Shown here: positions 41,303-49,623 of the stretch, in pieces
Layout: each line of letters starts with the position of its first letter
Numbering within the stretch: position 1 is the stretch's first letter
Source: CADEEX01 sp964577955
GTDB taxonomy: Bacteria > Acidobacteriota > Vicinamibacteria > Vicinamibacterales > CAVVIG01
Assembly: GCA_964577955.1 (NCBI GenBank)
Contig: CAZOAZ010000031.1
Span: 1-64,000, forward strand
DNA length: 64,000 bases
Direction of reading: 5' to 3'
Position numbers and translations under genes: made by a program
Notes under the pieces: model-generated
Seen by the model: the letters and a program-made list of their open reading frames with translations, nothing else
What the model was told of the DNA's origin: nothing
Database searches by the model: none

Positions 41303-42345
41303 AGGATGCCCTCGCGATGCATGAGTTCGGCGTTCAGGATCGCCGCGCCGGCGGCACCGCGAATGGTGTTGTGGCCGTGAGCGACGAACTTCAGCGTCTG
41401 GAGCGGGCAGGGGCGGACGCGGCCGACCGACACCGCCATCCCGCCGTCACGGTTGGCGTCGAGGAGCGGCTGCGGCCGGTTGATCTCGTGGAGATAGACG
41501 AGCGGCTGCGGCGGCGCCGACGGCAGGTTCATGTCCTGCGGCTTGCCGCGGAACGAGTTCCAGGCGTCGATGACCGCTTCGACCGGCGGTGTCTGCTCGA
41601 GGCCGACCGACATCGATGCGGTATGACCGTCGCGCACCGGCACGCGCGTCACCGCCGCGCTCACCCGCACCGGGTGGTTGTTGATCTTGTGGTGGCCGAG
41701 CGAACCGAGGATCTTCAGCGTCTCGGTTTCGATCTTCTCTTCTTCACCGCCGCCGATATACGGAATGATGTTGCCGAGGATGTCCCACGACGGCACGCCC
41801 GGATAGCCGGCGCCGGAAATCGCCTGCAGCGTCGTGACCATCGTCGTCTTCAAACCAAACTGACGGAGCGGCGCCAGCGCCATCGCGATCACGATCGTCG
41901 CGCAGTTCGGATTCGTGACGATGCTGCCTTTCCAGCCCTGCGCTTCGTGCTGAGACTGGAGCAGCTTCAAGTGATCCGCGTTGACCTCGGGGATGAGGAG
42001 CGGCACCGTGTCGACCATGCGGTAGTTGCGCGAGTTGCTGACGACGACGTGGCCGGCCTTGGCGAAGGCGGCTTCGATCTCGCCGGCGACCGAGGAGTCG
42101 AGGCCGGAGAACATCAGCTTCGGCGCGTTCCCCGGCGCGGCCTGCTCGACGACCTTGTTGGCGATCGCATCCGGCAGCGGGTTGGACAGACGCCACGCCG
42201 CGGCGTCCTTGAACGCCTTGCCCTGCGAGCGCTCGCTGGCGCCAAGCCAGGTCACCTTGAACCACGGATGGTTCGAGAGGAGCGCGATGAACTGCTGGCC
42301 GACCATGCCGGTCGCGCCGAGGATGCCGACTTCGATTGAACTCAT
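41299..42345 (-). CDS. asd: Aspartate-semialdehyde dehydrogenase (archaeal/fungal type)
   Basis: 348 aa from ATG 42345. NADP-binding GATGMVGQQFIALLSNHPWF, the ASERSQGKAFKDA block, catalytic Cys in TNPNCATIV, and the His-containing VPVRDGHTAS. The N-terminal signature is closer to the archaeal/fungal ASADH group than to enterobacterial Asd. It makes aspartate semialdehyde, the branch point between Lys and Thr/Met. The distance to its AAGGAG box (42373-42378) is 27 bases, bridged by a hairpin (42355-42369). First structural gene downstream of the putative attenuator. Confidence 0.93.
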   Translation of the reverse strand: MSSIEVGILGATGMVGQQFIALLSNHPWFKVTWLGASERSQGKAFKDAAAWRLSNPLPDAIANKVVEQAAPGNAPKLMFSGLDSSVAGEIEAAFAKAGHVVVSNSRNYRMVDTVPLLIPEVNADHLKLLQSQHEAQGWKGSIVTNPNCATIVIAMALAPLRQFGLKTTMVTTLQAISGAGYPGVPSWDILGNIIPYIGGGEEEKIETETLKILGSLGHHKINNHPVRVSAAVTRVPVRDGHTASMSVGLEQTPPVEAVIDAWNSFRGKPQDMNLPSAPPQPLVYLHEINRPQPLLDANRDGGMAVSVGRVRPCPLQTLKFVAHGHNTIRGAAGAAILNAELMHREGIL

Positions 42346-42411
42346 GGCGATGTCGCGGACTGGGTCCGCGTTCTCCTTGTTGGCTGTGGTGCGTTGCGCA
42401 CCGATTCGGCC

Positions 42412-42444
42412 AAAAAAAAAGCCGACGCGAATGACCGCGTCGGC
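42412..42444 (-). terminator. Rho-independent terminator, probable attenuator of the asd operon
   Basis: On the minus strand a 9-bp stem GCCGACGCG/CGCGTCGGC with a 6-base loop is followed by nine U (42412-42420). It lies between a small leader ORF and asd, 66 bp before the asd start, so as a plain terminator it would stop the operon's own transcript. Confidence 0.85.
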
Positions 42445-42470
42445 TGGGTTCACGCTCGATGACTTAGTGA

Positions 42471-42551
42471 CTAGCTGTCGAGCACAACTCCTCCGACACG
42501 GTGAACCCGCTTTTTCGTGGTTCGCTTTCGAGTGTCGGACATGCGAAACAT
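42471..42551 (-). CDS. Putative leader peptide of the asd-lysC-dapB-dapA operon
   Basis: 26 aa: MFRMSDTRKRTTKKRVHRVG, then GVVLDS. Residues 7-14 (TRKRTTKK) hold all three Thr and all three Lys, including the run Thr-Thr-Lys-Lys (codons ACC ACG AAA AAG, 42510-42521). These are the amino acids whose synthesis the operon controls. The ATG at 42551 is within a few bases of the predicted transcription start, so it may be read from a leaderless or nearly leaderless mRNA; no ribosome-binding site is visible. The stop (42471) is 27 bases before the terminator stem. Whether it is translated is unproven. Confidence 0.65.
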   Translation of the reverse strand: MFRMSDTRKRTTKKRVHRVGGVVLDS

Positions 42552-42561
42552 TGCGGAGGGG

Positions 42562-42589
42562 AGTATAGCATGGAGGACGGATGCTTCAA
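42562..42589 (-). promoter_or_regulatory. asd: Sigma-70-type promoter for the asd operon
   Basis: Minus strand TTGAAG (42584-42589), a 16-bp spacer, and TATACT (42562-42567), among the closest consensus matches in the window. Transcription would begin near 42552-42556. The -35 box overlaps the first codons of the divergent hydrolase gene. Confidence 0.7.
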
Positions 42590-43630
42590 GCGATCTTCCA
42601 TGCCTGGGAACGCCGGCTCGCCGCCGCCACCACCAACCGCGTCGTCCGGCCGTTCGAGTGGGGCGTCGACTGGATGCCAGAGCCCCCAACAAGTGCTGAC
42701 CCGTCAAAGGTTTTGAACGCCTGGGTGTCGGATGTCATGACCGACACCGACGCGTTCTTTACACCGGCGCCAACCACCGACTATCAGCTCGGACCCGCGC
42801 TGGACGAGGGCGAACGGCTGCTGACGTTTCCGAGCGCGCTCCATACGCCGCATCCGGAAAACAACACGGTGTATGCACGGATCTTCCCGCCGAAAGCCAG
42901 GGGCCAGGTGGACACGCGCGATCGCCGCGCCGCCGTCGTCGTGCTGCCGCAGTGGAATTCGAACGAGACCGGCCACATCGGTCTGACGAAGCTGCTGGCG
43001 ATGAGCGGCATGACCGGCGTCCGCCTCTCGCTGCCCTATCACGATCGCCGCATGCCGCCCGAACTCGAACGCGCCGACTACATCGTCAGCGCGAACGTGA
43101 CGCGGACGCTGCAGGTGTGCCGGCAGGCCGTGCTCGATGCGCGCCGGACGATTGCCTGGCTGCACCGCGAAGGCTACGAACGGATCGGGATCCTCGGGTC
43201 GAGCCTCGGTTCCTGTCTGTCGCTGCTGACCACGGCGCACGAGCCGTTGATTCGCGCGCAGGCGCTCAATCACATCTCGCCCTACTTCGCCGATGTCGTC
43301 TGGCGCGGATTGTCGACCGAGCACGTGCGCGAGGGGCTCGACGGCCACATCGAGCTGGACCTGCTCCGCGAGCTGTGGCGGCCGATCAGCCCGTCGTGGC
43401 ACCTCGAGCGCTTGCGCGATCGGAAGACGCTGCTCGTCTACGCCCGCTACGACCTGACATTCCCGGTCGATCTGTCGCGCGAGCTGGTCCGGCAGTTCCG
43501 CGAGCGGCAGATTCCCTTCGAACTCGCCACCCTGCGCTGCGGGCATTACACGAGCGGCAAGGCGCCGTTCAAATTCGTCGACGGCTGGATCCTCTCGCGA
43601 TTCCTGCGACGAACGCTCCTCGATTCCTAG
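42581..43630 (+). CDS. Alpha/beta-hydrolase (ABHD18/DUF2048-like)
   Basis: 349 aa. Nucleophile elbow GILGSSLGSCLSLL, acid in LLVYARYDLTFP, and His in LRCGHYTSG, giving a plausible Ser-Asp-His triad. The N-terminus (MLQAIFHAWERRLAAATTNR) and VVVLPQWNSNETGHIGL are also conserved-looking. No signal peptide. Substrate unknown. ATG 42581 has GGAGG about 4 bases upstream. It is transcribed away from asd, and their promoters share the same 30 bp or so. Confidence 0.78.
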   Translation: MLQAIFHAWERRLAAATTNRVVRPFEWGVDWMPEPPTSADPSKVLNAWVSDVMTDTDAFFTPAPTTDYQLGPALDEGERLLTFPSALHTPHPENNTVYARIFPPKARGQVDTRDRRAAVVVLPQWNSNETGHIGLTKLLAMSGMTGVRLSLPYHDRRMPPELERADYIVSANVTRTLQVCRQAVLDARRTIAWLHREGYERIGILGSSLGSCLSLLTTAHEPLIRAQALNHISPYFADVVWRGLSTEHVREGLDGHIELDLLRELWRPISPSWHLERLRDRKTLLVYARYDLTFPVDLSRELVRQFRERQIPFELATLRCGHYTSGKAPFKFVDGWILSRFLRRTLLDS

Positions 43631-43675
43631 CACCCGGCACCCGGCACCCGGCACCCGGCACCCGCCACCCGGCCA
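43631..43675. repeat. CACCCGG tandem repeat between genes
   Basis: About five units of CACCCGG(C)A(CCCGG), lying between the hydrolase stop and the antitoxin start. Same family as 35976-36030 and 58854-58928. Confidence 0.85.
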
Positions 43676-43705
43676 CCGTGCTACCATGGTCATGAGGCTA
43701 TGGTC

Positions 43706-44035
43706 ATGAAGCACGCCAAACCCCTCTCCACCAGGTCGCGTCCCAGCGTCGCCCGGGAAACCTCCGCTCCGTATGGCAGCGAACCTGCCGAGAGCCAGGA
43801 TATTCCGGCCGGCGAGTTCAAGGCCCGCTGCCTGGCCCTGATGAACGAAGTGCAGGAACGCGGGCGCGAGTACGTCATCACCAAGCGCGGGGTGCCCGTT
43901 GCGCGGCTCGTTCCCGTCCGCGTCGAACGCAAGACACTCCGTGGCAGCATGAGAGGCACGGTGAAGACAATCGGCGACATCGTCAGTCCGCTCAATGAGC
44001 CTTGGGAAGCGCTTGACGACGATGACGAGTTCTGA
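43706..44035 (+). CDS. Phd/YefM-family antitoxin (VapB-type role)
   Basis: 109 aa. The C-terminal Phd/YefM fold (IPAGEFKARCLALMNEVQER, then EYVITKRGVPVARLVPV) is clear. The first 30 residues are a low-complexity extension. The operator-binding role and toxin neutralisation are known for the family. The ATG at 43706 follows GAGG; an ATG at 43700 is possible. Overlaps the PIN toxin gene by 14 bp. Confidence 0.82.
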   Translation: MKHAKPLSTRSRPSVARETSAPYGSEPAESQDIPAGEFKARCLALMNEVQERGREYVITKRGVPVARLVPVRVERKTLRGSMRGTVKTIGDIVSPLNEPWEALDDDDEF

Positions 44036-44459
44036 CGCCGAGCGCTCACTGTTACTCGACACACACATCTGGATCTGGTACGTCGAAGACGACGCCAGAT
44101 TGACCCGGCGGCTCGATCCGATGATTGAAGCCGCCGTCGCACACGGCCGGGTCCTGATTTCAGCGATTTCGGTCTGGGAGATCGCACTTCTCGAATCGCG
44201 CCGGCGCCTCGAACTTTCCCAGGAGGTGCGAGCGTGGGTGAGGCGAGCGCTGTCGTTTCCAGGCGTCCGTTTGAAGGGGATCACACCGTCGGTCGCCATC
44301 GAGAGCACGCGGCTGCCTGGCACGCTGCACGCCGATCCGGCCGACCGGATGCTGATCGCCACCGCGCGCCTGACCGGTGCAGCCTTGGTGACTCGCGATC
44401 AGCGGATCCTGGGATACGCCAAATTGGGTCACGTCCAGGCGATCGACGCGCGTCGCTGA
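44022..44459 (+). CDS. vapC: PIN-domain toxin (VapC family)
   Basis: 145 aa. Acidic metal-binding residues: Asp in LLLDTHIWIWYV, Glu in ISVWEIALLESRR, Asp in HADPADRMLIATAR and ALVTRDQRIL. A ribonuclease that would cut tRNA or rRNA when free of antitoxin. The ATG at 44022 overlaps the antitoxin stop, the usual module layout. No sign of truncation. Confidence 0.9.
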   Translation: MTSSDAERSLLLDTHIWIWYVEDDARLTRRLDPMIEAAVAHGRVLISAISVWEIALLESRRRLELSQEVRAWVRRALSFPGVRLKGITPSVAIESTRLPGTLHADPADRMLIATARLTGAALVTRDQRILGYAKLGHVQAIDARR

Positions 44460-44549
44460 GCGCCCGCCGGACCCGATTTTCCTGCCAGAAGAATCTCCAC
44501 TGACACCTGGCGCGCATCGCGTAACCTGTGACGGCCAAACGAGGTCGTC

Positions 44550-47500
44550 ATGACGTTCTCCAGATGTTACAGAGCGGCGATTTCCCTTGCCGTGCCCATG
44601 CGCAAGCCGCTGTGGGTTGCCGGTCTCGTGCTCGCCGTATCCGCTGCCGTCGGCGGCCAGACCGGACCCGCCGTGCCGTCGTTCACCGAACCCGCGTTCT
44701 CGCCCGATCGATCCGAGATCGCGTTCGCGTCGGGCGGCGACATCTGGGCGGTGCCGGCGCAGGGCGGCAACGCTCACCTGCTGGTCTCACATCCGGCCAC
44801 CGAATCGCGCCCGCTCTATGCACCCGACGGCCGGAGCCTCGCCTTCACGTCGACGCGCGACGGCAATCCCGAAATCTACGTGCTGACGCTCGCGACCGGC
44901 GAAGCGCGGCGCCTGACATTCGACGACGGGACGGAGCAGCTCGACGCGTGGTCGCCGGACGGACGCTGGCTGTATTACTCGTCGACCAGCCGCGACATCG
45001 CCGGCATGAGCGACATCTACCGCGTGTCGGCAAGCGGCGGGACGCCCATGCCGGTCTCCGCCGATCGGTACGTGAGCGAATACTTCTCTGCGCCGTCGCC
45101 GGATGGCCGCGCCCTGGCGATGACCGCGCGCGGCACCGTGCTCGGTCAGTGGTGGCGCAAAGGCCACAGCCACCTCGATGAATCCGAAGTCTGGGTGATG
45201 CGCGACGGAACGCCGGCGCGCTATGAAGCGATCACGTCGGGCGGCGCCAAGGACCTGTGGCCGATGTGGAGTGCCGACAGCCGTCGTCTCTACTTCGTGT
45301 CCGACCGCAACGGCACACAGAACCTCTGGGTGAAGTCACTCGAGGGACAAGACGCAAAGGCGGTGACCGCATTCAAGAACGGACGCGTCCTCTGGCCGGC
45401 GATCTCCTACGACGGCAAGTCGATCGTCTTCGAGCACGACTTCGAGATCTGGACGCTCGACCTCGCCAGCGAACGCGCGGCGCGGGTGCCGATCAGCCGG
45501 CGCGGCACGCCGGCCGGACCAAGCGTCGAACACCGCGTTCTCACCGAACAGTTTCAGGAGCTGGCGCTGTCGCCCGACACGCGCAAGCTCGCCGTCGTCG
45601 TGCTCGGCGAAGTGTTCGCCGCCGCAAACACCGGCGGCGACGCGGTCCGCGTCACGCGGACGCCGGCCAACGAGTTTCAGATCACCTGGTCGCCCGACAG
45701 CCGGCGGCTGGTCTACGGCTCGGAACGGGACGCGGTGTCCCATCTCTTTCAGTACGATTTCAGCAGCAACACCGAAACGCAGCTGACCACCGGATCGAAG
45801 AGCGAGCATTCGCCGCGGTTCTCACCCGACGGGAAATCGCTGGCGTTCATTCGCGGCGACAGCGACTTGCATGTCCTCAACCTGGAGTCGCGGCAGGAGA
45901 CGAAGATTGCCACCGGCATCTTCCCGAGACTGCCCCTCGGCGGTCCGCCGGCGATCGCGTGGTCGCCGGACAACCGCTGGATCGCCTATTCGACGAGCGG
46001 CGCCAATCTGTTCCGCAATATCCGGATTGCCGCCGCCGACGGCTCGAACGACCAGCCGGTGAGCTTCCTGGCCAATGGGTTCGGCAATTCGCTCTCGTGG
46101 AGTCCCGACGGCACCTCGCTGCTCTTCGACACCGGGCAGCGTACCGAGCCGCGGCAAATCGCGCGCATCGACCTGGTGCCGCGGACGCCGCGATTCACCG
46201 AGGATCAGTTCTTCGATCTGTTCCGCGACGACGCCCGGCGCGGCGGCGCTGATGCGCGCGGGCGGACTGAGCCCGGGGGCGCGCACGAACCGGTCAAGAC
46301 CGAGATCTCGTTCGACGGCATTCGCCAGCGGCTGTCGCTCATTCCGGTCGGCGTCGACGCGACAGCGCAGAAGATCAGCCCGGACGGCCGCACGCTGCTC
46401 CTCGTCGCGGTCGCGGCCGGTCAACAGAACATCTATGCCTATCCGATCGATCCGCTGACGCGCGGCCCCGCGGTCGCGCGGCAGCTGACGAGCACCCCCG
46501 GCGGGAAGAGCCATGCCCAGTTTTCCGCCGACGGTCGCGAGGTCTACTACCTCGAACAGGGCCGCGTGAACGCCCTCACCGTCGAGACACGGCTCTCGCG
46601 CCGCATCACGATGACCGCCGAGCTCGACGTCGACTTCAACCAGCTCAAGATGGCGGTCTTCGCACAGGGCTGGTCGTACCTGCACGACAACTTCTTCGAT
46701 CCGGAGTTCAACGGCGTCGACTGGAAGGCGGTGCGCGCGAGCTACGAGCCGCGCATTGCCGGCGCGGCGACCGCCGACGAAACGCGACGGCTGATGTCCT
46801 TGATGGTCGGCGAGCTCAACGCGTCGCATCTGGGCGTGAATGCCCCGGCCGGAACAGCGTCAGCGACGACCGGCAAGCTCGGTCTGCGTTTCAGCCGCGC
46901 CGAGTATGAAGATTCCGGGTCGCTGACGGTTCGCGAGGTCGTGCCGCTCGGCCCGTCGGCCGTGGCCGGGCTCGTGGCCGGCGATCGGGTGCTGGCGGTC
47001 GACGGCGTGCCAGTCGGCCGCGACACCAATCTCGATCAGTTGCTCAATCACAAGACCGGCGACCGCGTCGTGCTCGCCGTCGCACCAGCCGCGGGCGGCG
47101 CGCGCCGCGACGTGGCGGTGCGCCCGATCAGCACGGCCAACGAGAAGAACCTGCTGTATCGCGGCTGGGTCGAAGCCAATCGCAGTTACGTCGCCAGAGC
47201 CAGCGGCGGCCGGCTCGGGTACGTCCACATCTTCGACATGTCCGAAGACGCGCTCCATCAGCTGAACGTCGACCTCGACGTCGAAAACCAGGGCCGCGAC
47301 GGCGTGGTGGTCGACGTGCGGAACAACAACGGCGGGTTCGTCAACGTCTACGCGATCGACGTCTTCGCGCGGCGCAACTATCTGACGATGACGCCGCGCG
47401 GCCGCGTCCCGGCCGGCGCGCGCAGCTATCTCGGACAACGCGCGCTGGGCCTGCCGACGATCCTCGTCACCAACCAGCACACGCTGTCAGACGCCGAGGA

Positions 47501-47783
47501 CTTCACCGAGGGCTACCGGACGCTGAATCTCGGCAAGGTCGTCGGCGAGCCGACCGCCGGCTGGATCATCTTCACGAGCAACGTCCCGCTCGTCGACGGC
47601 ACGGTATTCCGGCTGCCGAACTCGAAGGTGTTCGCCAGCGACGGCTCGCCGATGGAGCTTCATCCGCGGCCGGTCGACATCGCGGTCAAGCGGCCGATCG
47701 GCGAAGGGCTCGCCGCGAAAGACTCGCAGCTCGACGCCGCCGTCGCCGAACTGCTCAAGCAGCTAGGCCCAGGCCGTCGGTGA
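44550..47783 (+). CDS. Tricorn-like protease: TolB/WD40 propellers, PDZ and S41 domains
   Basis: 1077 aa, exported (MRKPLWVAGLVLAVSAAVGG signal). Residues 40-650 hold two sets of propeller repeats recognised by FSPDGKSLAF, WSPDSRRLVYG, YSTSGANLF and WSPDGTSLLFDTGQ. A PDZ domain follows around 790-850 (GPSAVAGLVAGDRVLAVDGV), then the S41 peptidase core with the nucleophile Ser in NQHTLSDAEDF (about residue 980), GEPTAGWIIF and HPRPVDIAVKRP. Tricorn-like proteases digest peptides released by other proteases; here in the periplasm. ATG 44550 follows GAGG; an ATG at 44598 is the alternative. Confidence 0.9.
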   Translation: MTFSRCYRAAISLAVPMRKPLWVAGLVLAVSAAVGGQTGPAVPSFTEPAFSPDRSEIAFASGGDIWAVPAQGGNAHLLVSHPATESRPLYAPDGRSLAFTSTRDGNPEIYVLTLATGEARRLTFDDGTEQLDAWSPDGRWLYYSSTSRDIAGMSDIYRVSASGGTPMPVSADRYVSEYFSAPSPDGRALAMTARGTVLGQWWRKGHSHLDESEVWVMRDGTPARYEAITSGGAKDLWPMWSADSRRLYFVSDRNGTQNLWVKSLEGQDAKAVTAFKNGRVLWPAISYDGKSIVFEHDFEIWTLDLASERAARVPISRRGTPAGPSVEHRVLTEQFQELALSPDTRKLAVVVLGEVFAAANTGGDAVRVTRTPANEFQITWSPDSRRLVYGSERDAVSHLFQYDFSSNTETQLTTGSKSEHSPRFSPDGKSLAFIRGDSDLHVLNLESRQETKIATGIFPRLPLGGPPAIAWSPDNRWIAYSTSGANLFRNIRIAAADGSNDQPVSFLANGFGNSLSWSPDGTSLLFDTGQRTEPRQIARIDLVPRTPRFTEDQFFDLFRDDARRGGADARGRTEPGGAHEPVKTEISFDGIRQRLSLIPVGVDATAQKISPDGRTLLLVAVAAGQQNIYAYPIDPLTRGPAVARQLTSTPGGKSHAQFSADGREVYYLEQGRVNALTVETRLSRRITMTAELDVDFNQLKMAVFAQGWSYLHDNFFDPEFNGVDWKAVRASYEPRIAGAATADETRRLMSLMVGELNASHLGVNAPAGTASATTGKLGLRFSRAEYEDSGSLTVREVVPLGPSAVAGLVAGDRVLAVDGVPVGRDTNLDQLLNHKTGDRVVLAVAPAAGGARRDVAVRPISTANEKNLLYRGWVEANRSYVARASGGRLGYVHIFDMSEDALHQLNVDLDVENQGRDGVVVDVRNNNGGFVNVYAIDVFARRNYLTMTPRGRVPAGARSYLGQRALGLPTILVTNQHTLSDAEDFTEGYRTLNLGKVVGEPTAGWIIFTSNVPLVDGTVFRLPNSKVFASDGSPMELHPRPVDIAVKRPIGEGLAAKDSQLDAAVAELLKQLGPGRR

Positions 47784-47790
47784 GTGCCGC

Positions 47791-48759
47791 ATGACGCTTC
47801 GACGGTCCGTCGTGAAGGTCGCCGCGATCGTCGCCGCCGTCGTCGTCATGACCAGCCTCGCCCGCGCCCAGCGCGCGACGCCGGTGCGGCCCGATCTCCA
47901 AGGGGTGTGGACCAACGGCACGGCGACGCCGCTGCAGCGCCCGCCGGAGTTTCGTGACAAGCCGTTCTTCACGCCGGCGGAGGCAGCCGAGTGGGAGCGC
48001 ACCGCGCTCGATCGTCTGCTGCTGCTCTTCCCCGAGGCCGACCGCCCGCTCCAGCAAACCGATCTGAACGACACCTTCGTGGAGACCGCGGAGATGAAAG
48101 TGCTGCCCGACCGCCGGACCTCGCTCATCGTGGACCCGCCGGACGGACGCCTGCCACCGCTGCTGCCGGCCGCCGGCGCGCGCGCCAGGGCGCGGGCGCC
48201 GCGCTCGTTCGACAATCCTGAAACGTTGAATCTCGGCGAACGCTGCCTGATTCACAGCCAGCTCGGGGCGTCGGTCAACTCACCGCCGCATGTCCCGATC
48301 GCGCTGGGCGGGTTGAATACGCATCAGATCGTCCAGACCGCGGACACGGTCATGATCTTCTCCGAGTTGATTCACGATGTCCGGATCATCCGGTTGAACG
48401 GCACGCACGCGCCGCCGACGGTGAAACTGTGGATGGGCGACTCGATCGGACGGTGGGAAGGCAACACGCTGGTCGTCGACACGACGAACTTCCGCGCGGA
48501 TACGCACTTCCAGGACTCCGGTGAACGGCTCCACGTCGTCGAACGGTTCACGCGCGTTGACGAATCGACGCTGGGCTACCGGGTGACTGTCGACGATCCC
48601 GAGACGTGGGGGCAGCCGTGGACCGCCGACATCCCGTTTCGCGCCAGCAGCGCCGCGATGTTCGAGTACGCCTGCCACGAGGGCAACCTGGCGCTCGAAC
48701 ACTTCCTGCGCGGTGCCAGGTTCGAGGAACGAACTCGGGACTCGTCACGAGACCGCTGA
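47791..48759 (+). CDS. Secreted protein of a common acidobacterial family, function unknown
   Basis: 322 aa. Signal peptide (VAAIVAAVVVMTSLARAQ), then PDLQGVWTN, GERCLIHSQLG, KLWMGDSIGRWEGNTLVVDT, and the C-terminal YACHEGN. I know this pattern from many acidobacterial secreted proteins that carry no assigned activity. It begins 8 bp after the tricorn-like gene and is probably co-transcribed. Confidence 0.8.
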   Translation: MTLRRSVVKVAAIVAAVVVMTSLARAQRATPVRPDLQGVWTNGTATPLQRPPEFRDKPFFTPAEAAEWERTALDRLLLLFPEADRPLQQTDLNDTFVETAEMKVLPDRRTSLIVDPPDGRLPPLLPAAGARARARAPRSFDNPETLNLGERCLIHSQLGASVNSPPHVPIALGGLNTHQIVQTADTVMIFSELIHDVRIIRLNGTHAPPTVKLWMGDSIGRWEGNTLVVDTTNFRADTHFQDSGERLHVVERFTRVDESTLGYRVTVDDPETWGQPWTADIPFRASSAAMFEYACHEGNLALEHFLRGARFEERTRDSSRDR

Positions 48760-48778
48760 GCCCACCGGGCTCTTGCTC

Positions 48779-49309
48779 TTACCGTTTGATAAAGCGAGTG
48801 AAGAGATCGCGGCGGCCGAAGCTGCGTTCTTTCGGCGGCGGGGGCGGCGGTGGAGCATAGAACGTCCCCAACCGTGCGACCAGCGGGAAGATATTCGACA
48901 GCGCGGTCAGCTGATCGCGGGTGGTCACGGAAATGTCGTTGAGCAGCGGCCGCATCGATTCGTGTGGCAGCGGCTTGTTGATCCACTTGTCGCGGAACTG
49001 CAGGCAGCGGCGCTGTTCGTTCGTGCCGGTGCCGGCCATCACCTTTATCGTGATGATGTGATCGCGCTTGACGCCTTCGGTCGTCAGCTCGGCGGCAACC
49101 CGTTCGAGCTGCGCCGCGAACCGGGTGAACAGGATGCGGAAGAAATCCAGGTACTCGCGGACCGCCGACGGATTCTCGAGTTCCGCGGTGTGCGTTTCGA
49201 CCTCGGCGGCGTAGCCCTCGAGCACCTCGAGCGTCGCCAGCACGTCCAGACGCCGCGCCGCCATCTGCTCGATGACCTGGTCCAACGTGAGTTCAGTATC
49301 CGGCGTCAC
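48779..49309 (-). CDS. Hypothetical protein with poly-proline segment
   Basis: 176 aa from GTG 49309, which overlaps the small membrane gene's stop (GTGA). Largely helical (TLDQVIEQMAARRLDVLATL, EVETHTAELENPSAVREYLD). A run of eight Pro (APPPPPPPKE) precedes a basic tail (FGRRDLFTRFIKR). No family recognised. Coupling to a one-helix membrane protein suggests that they form a complex. Confidence 0.65.
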   Translation of the reverse strand: MTPDTELTLDQVIEQMAARRLDVLATLEVLEGYAAEVETHTAELENPSAVREYLDFFRILFTRFAAQLERVAAELTTEGVKRDHIITIKVMAGTGTNEQRRCLQFRDKWINKPLPHESMRPLLNDISVTTRDQLTALSNIFPLVARLGTFYAPPPPPPPKERSFGRRDLFTRFIKR

Positions 49310-49509
49310 AAATATTTCAGCAGCCCTTCGAGGGCCTTCAAGAGGACATCCGTCAGTTCCCGGACGAACGGCGACACGTCGCCCTCGGTTACCGCGGTGG
49401 CGACGGTCACGGGACTGGTGACGAACAACCACACGATCGCCACCGTGAGCACGACGACGACGATCGCGATGGCGGTGAAGACGCTGACTCCGACCTCACG
49501 CAGCCGCAT
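49306..49509 (-). CDS. Small single-pass membrane protein
   Basis: 67 aa from ATG 49509. One transmembrane helix (FTAIAIVVVVLTVAIVWLFV) and an amphipathic C-terminal helix (FVRELTDVLLKALEGLLKYL). Overlaps the following gene by 4 bp. Function unknown. Confidence 0.65.
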   Translation of the reverse strand: MRLREVGVSVFTAIAIVVVVLTVAIVWLFVTSPVTVATAVTEGDVSPFVRELTDVLLKALEGLLKYL

Positions 49510-49535
49510 CGCCTTGAGGGAATTGTTGCACAGAC

Positions 49536-49571
49536 TCGGGACTGGGGGCTGGGTACTGGGGACTGGGGGCT
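49536..49571. repeat. GGGGGCT/GGGACTG tandem repeat between genes
   Basis: Same unit as 16551-16587, here complete and not at a gap. Lies between the small membrane protein gene and the M16 peptidase pair. Confidence 0.8.
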
Positions 49572-49585
49572 TCCGGACTGGTGGC

Positions 49586-49603
49586 GTCCGGCTTCAGCCG
49601 GAT
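49586..49603. repeat. Palindrome of the GGCTNAAGCC family
   Basis: GTCCGGCTTCAGCCGGAT, core GGCTTCAGCC, in the same intergenic space as the tandem repeat above. Confidence 0.8.
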
Positions 49604-49623
49604 TGCACGCGTGTCAGCCGGGC

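Noticed and set aside
42346..42580. Lysine riboswitch (L box) ahead of asd
   Set aside because: The segment is too short and lacks the conserved L-box core. The leader ORF with Thr/Lys codons and terminator explains it better.
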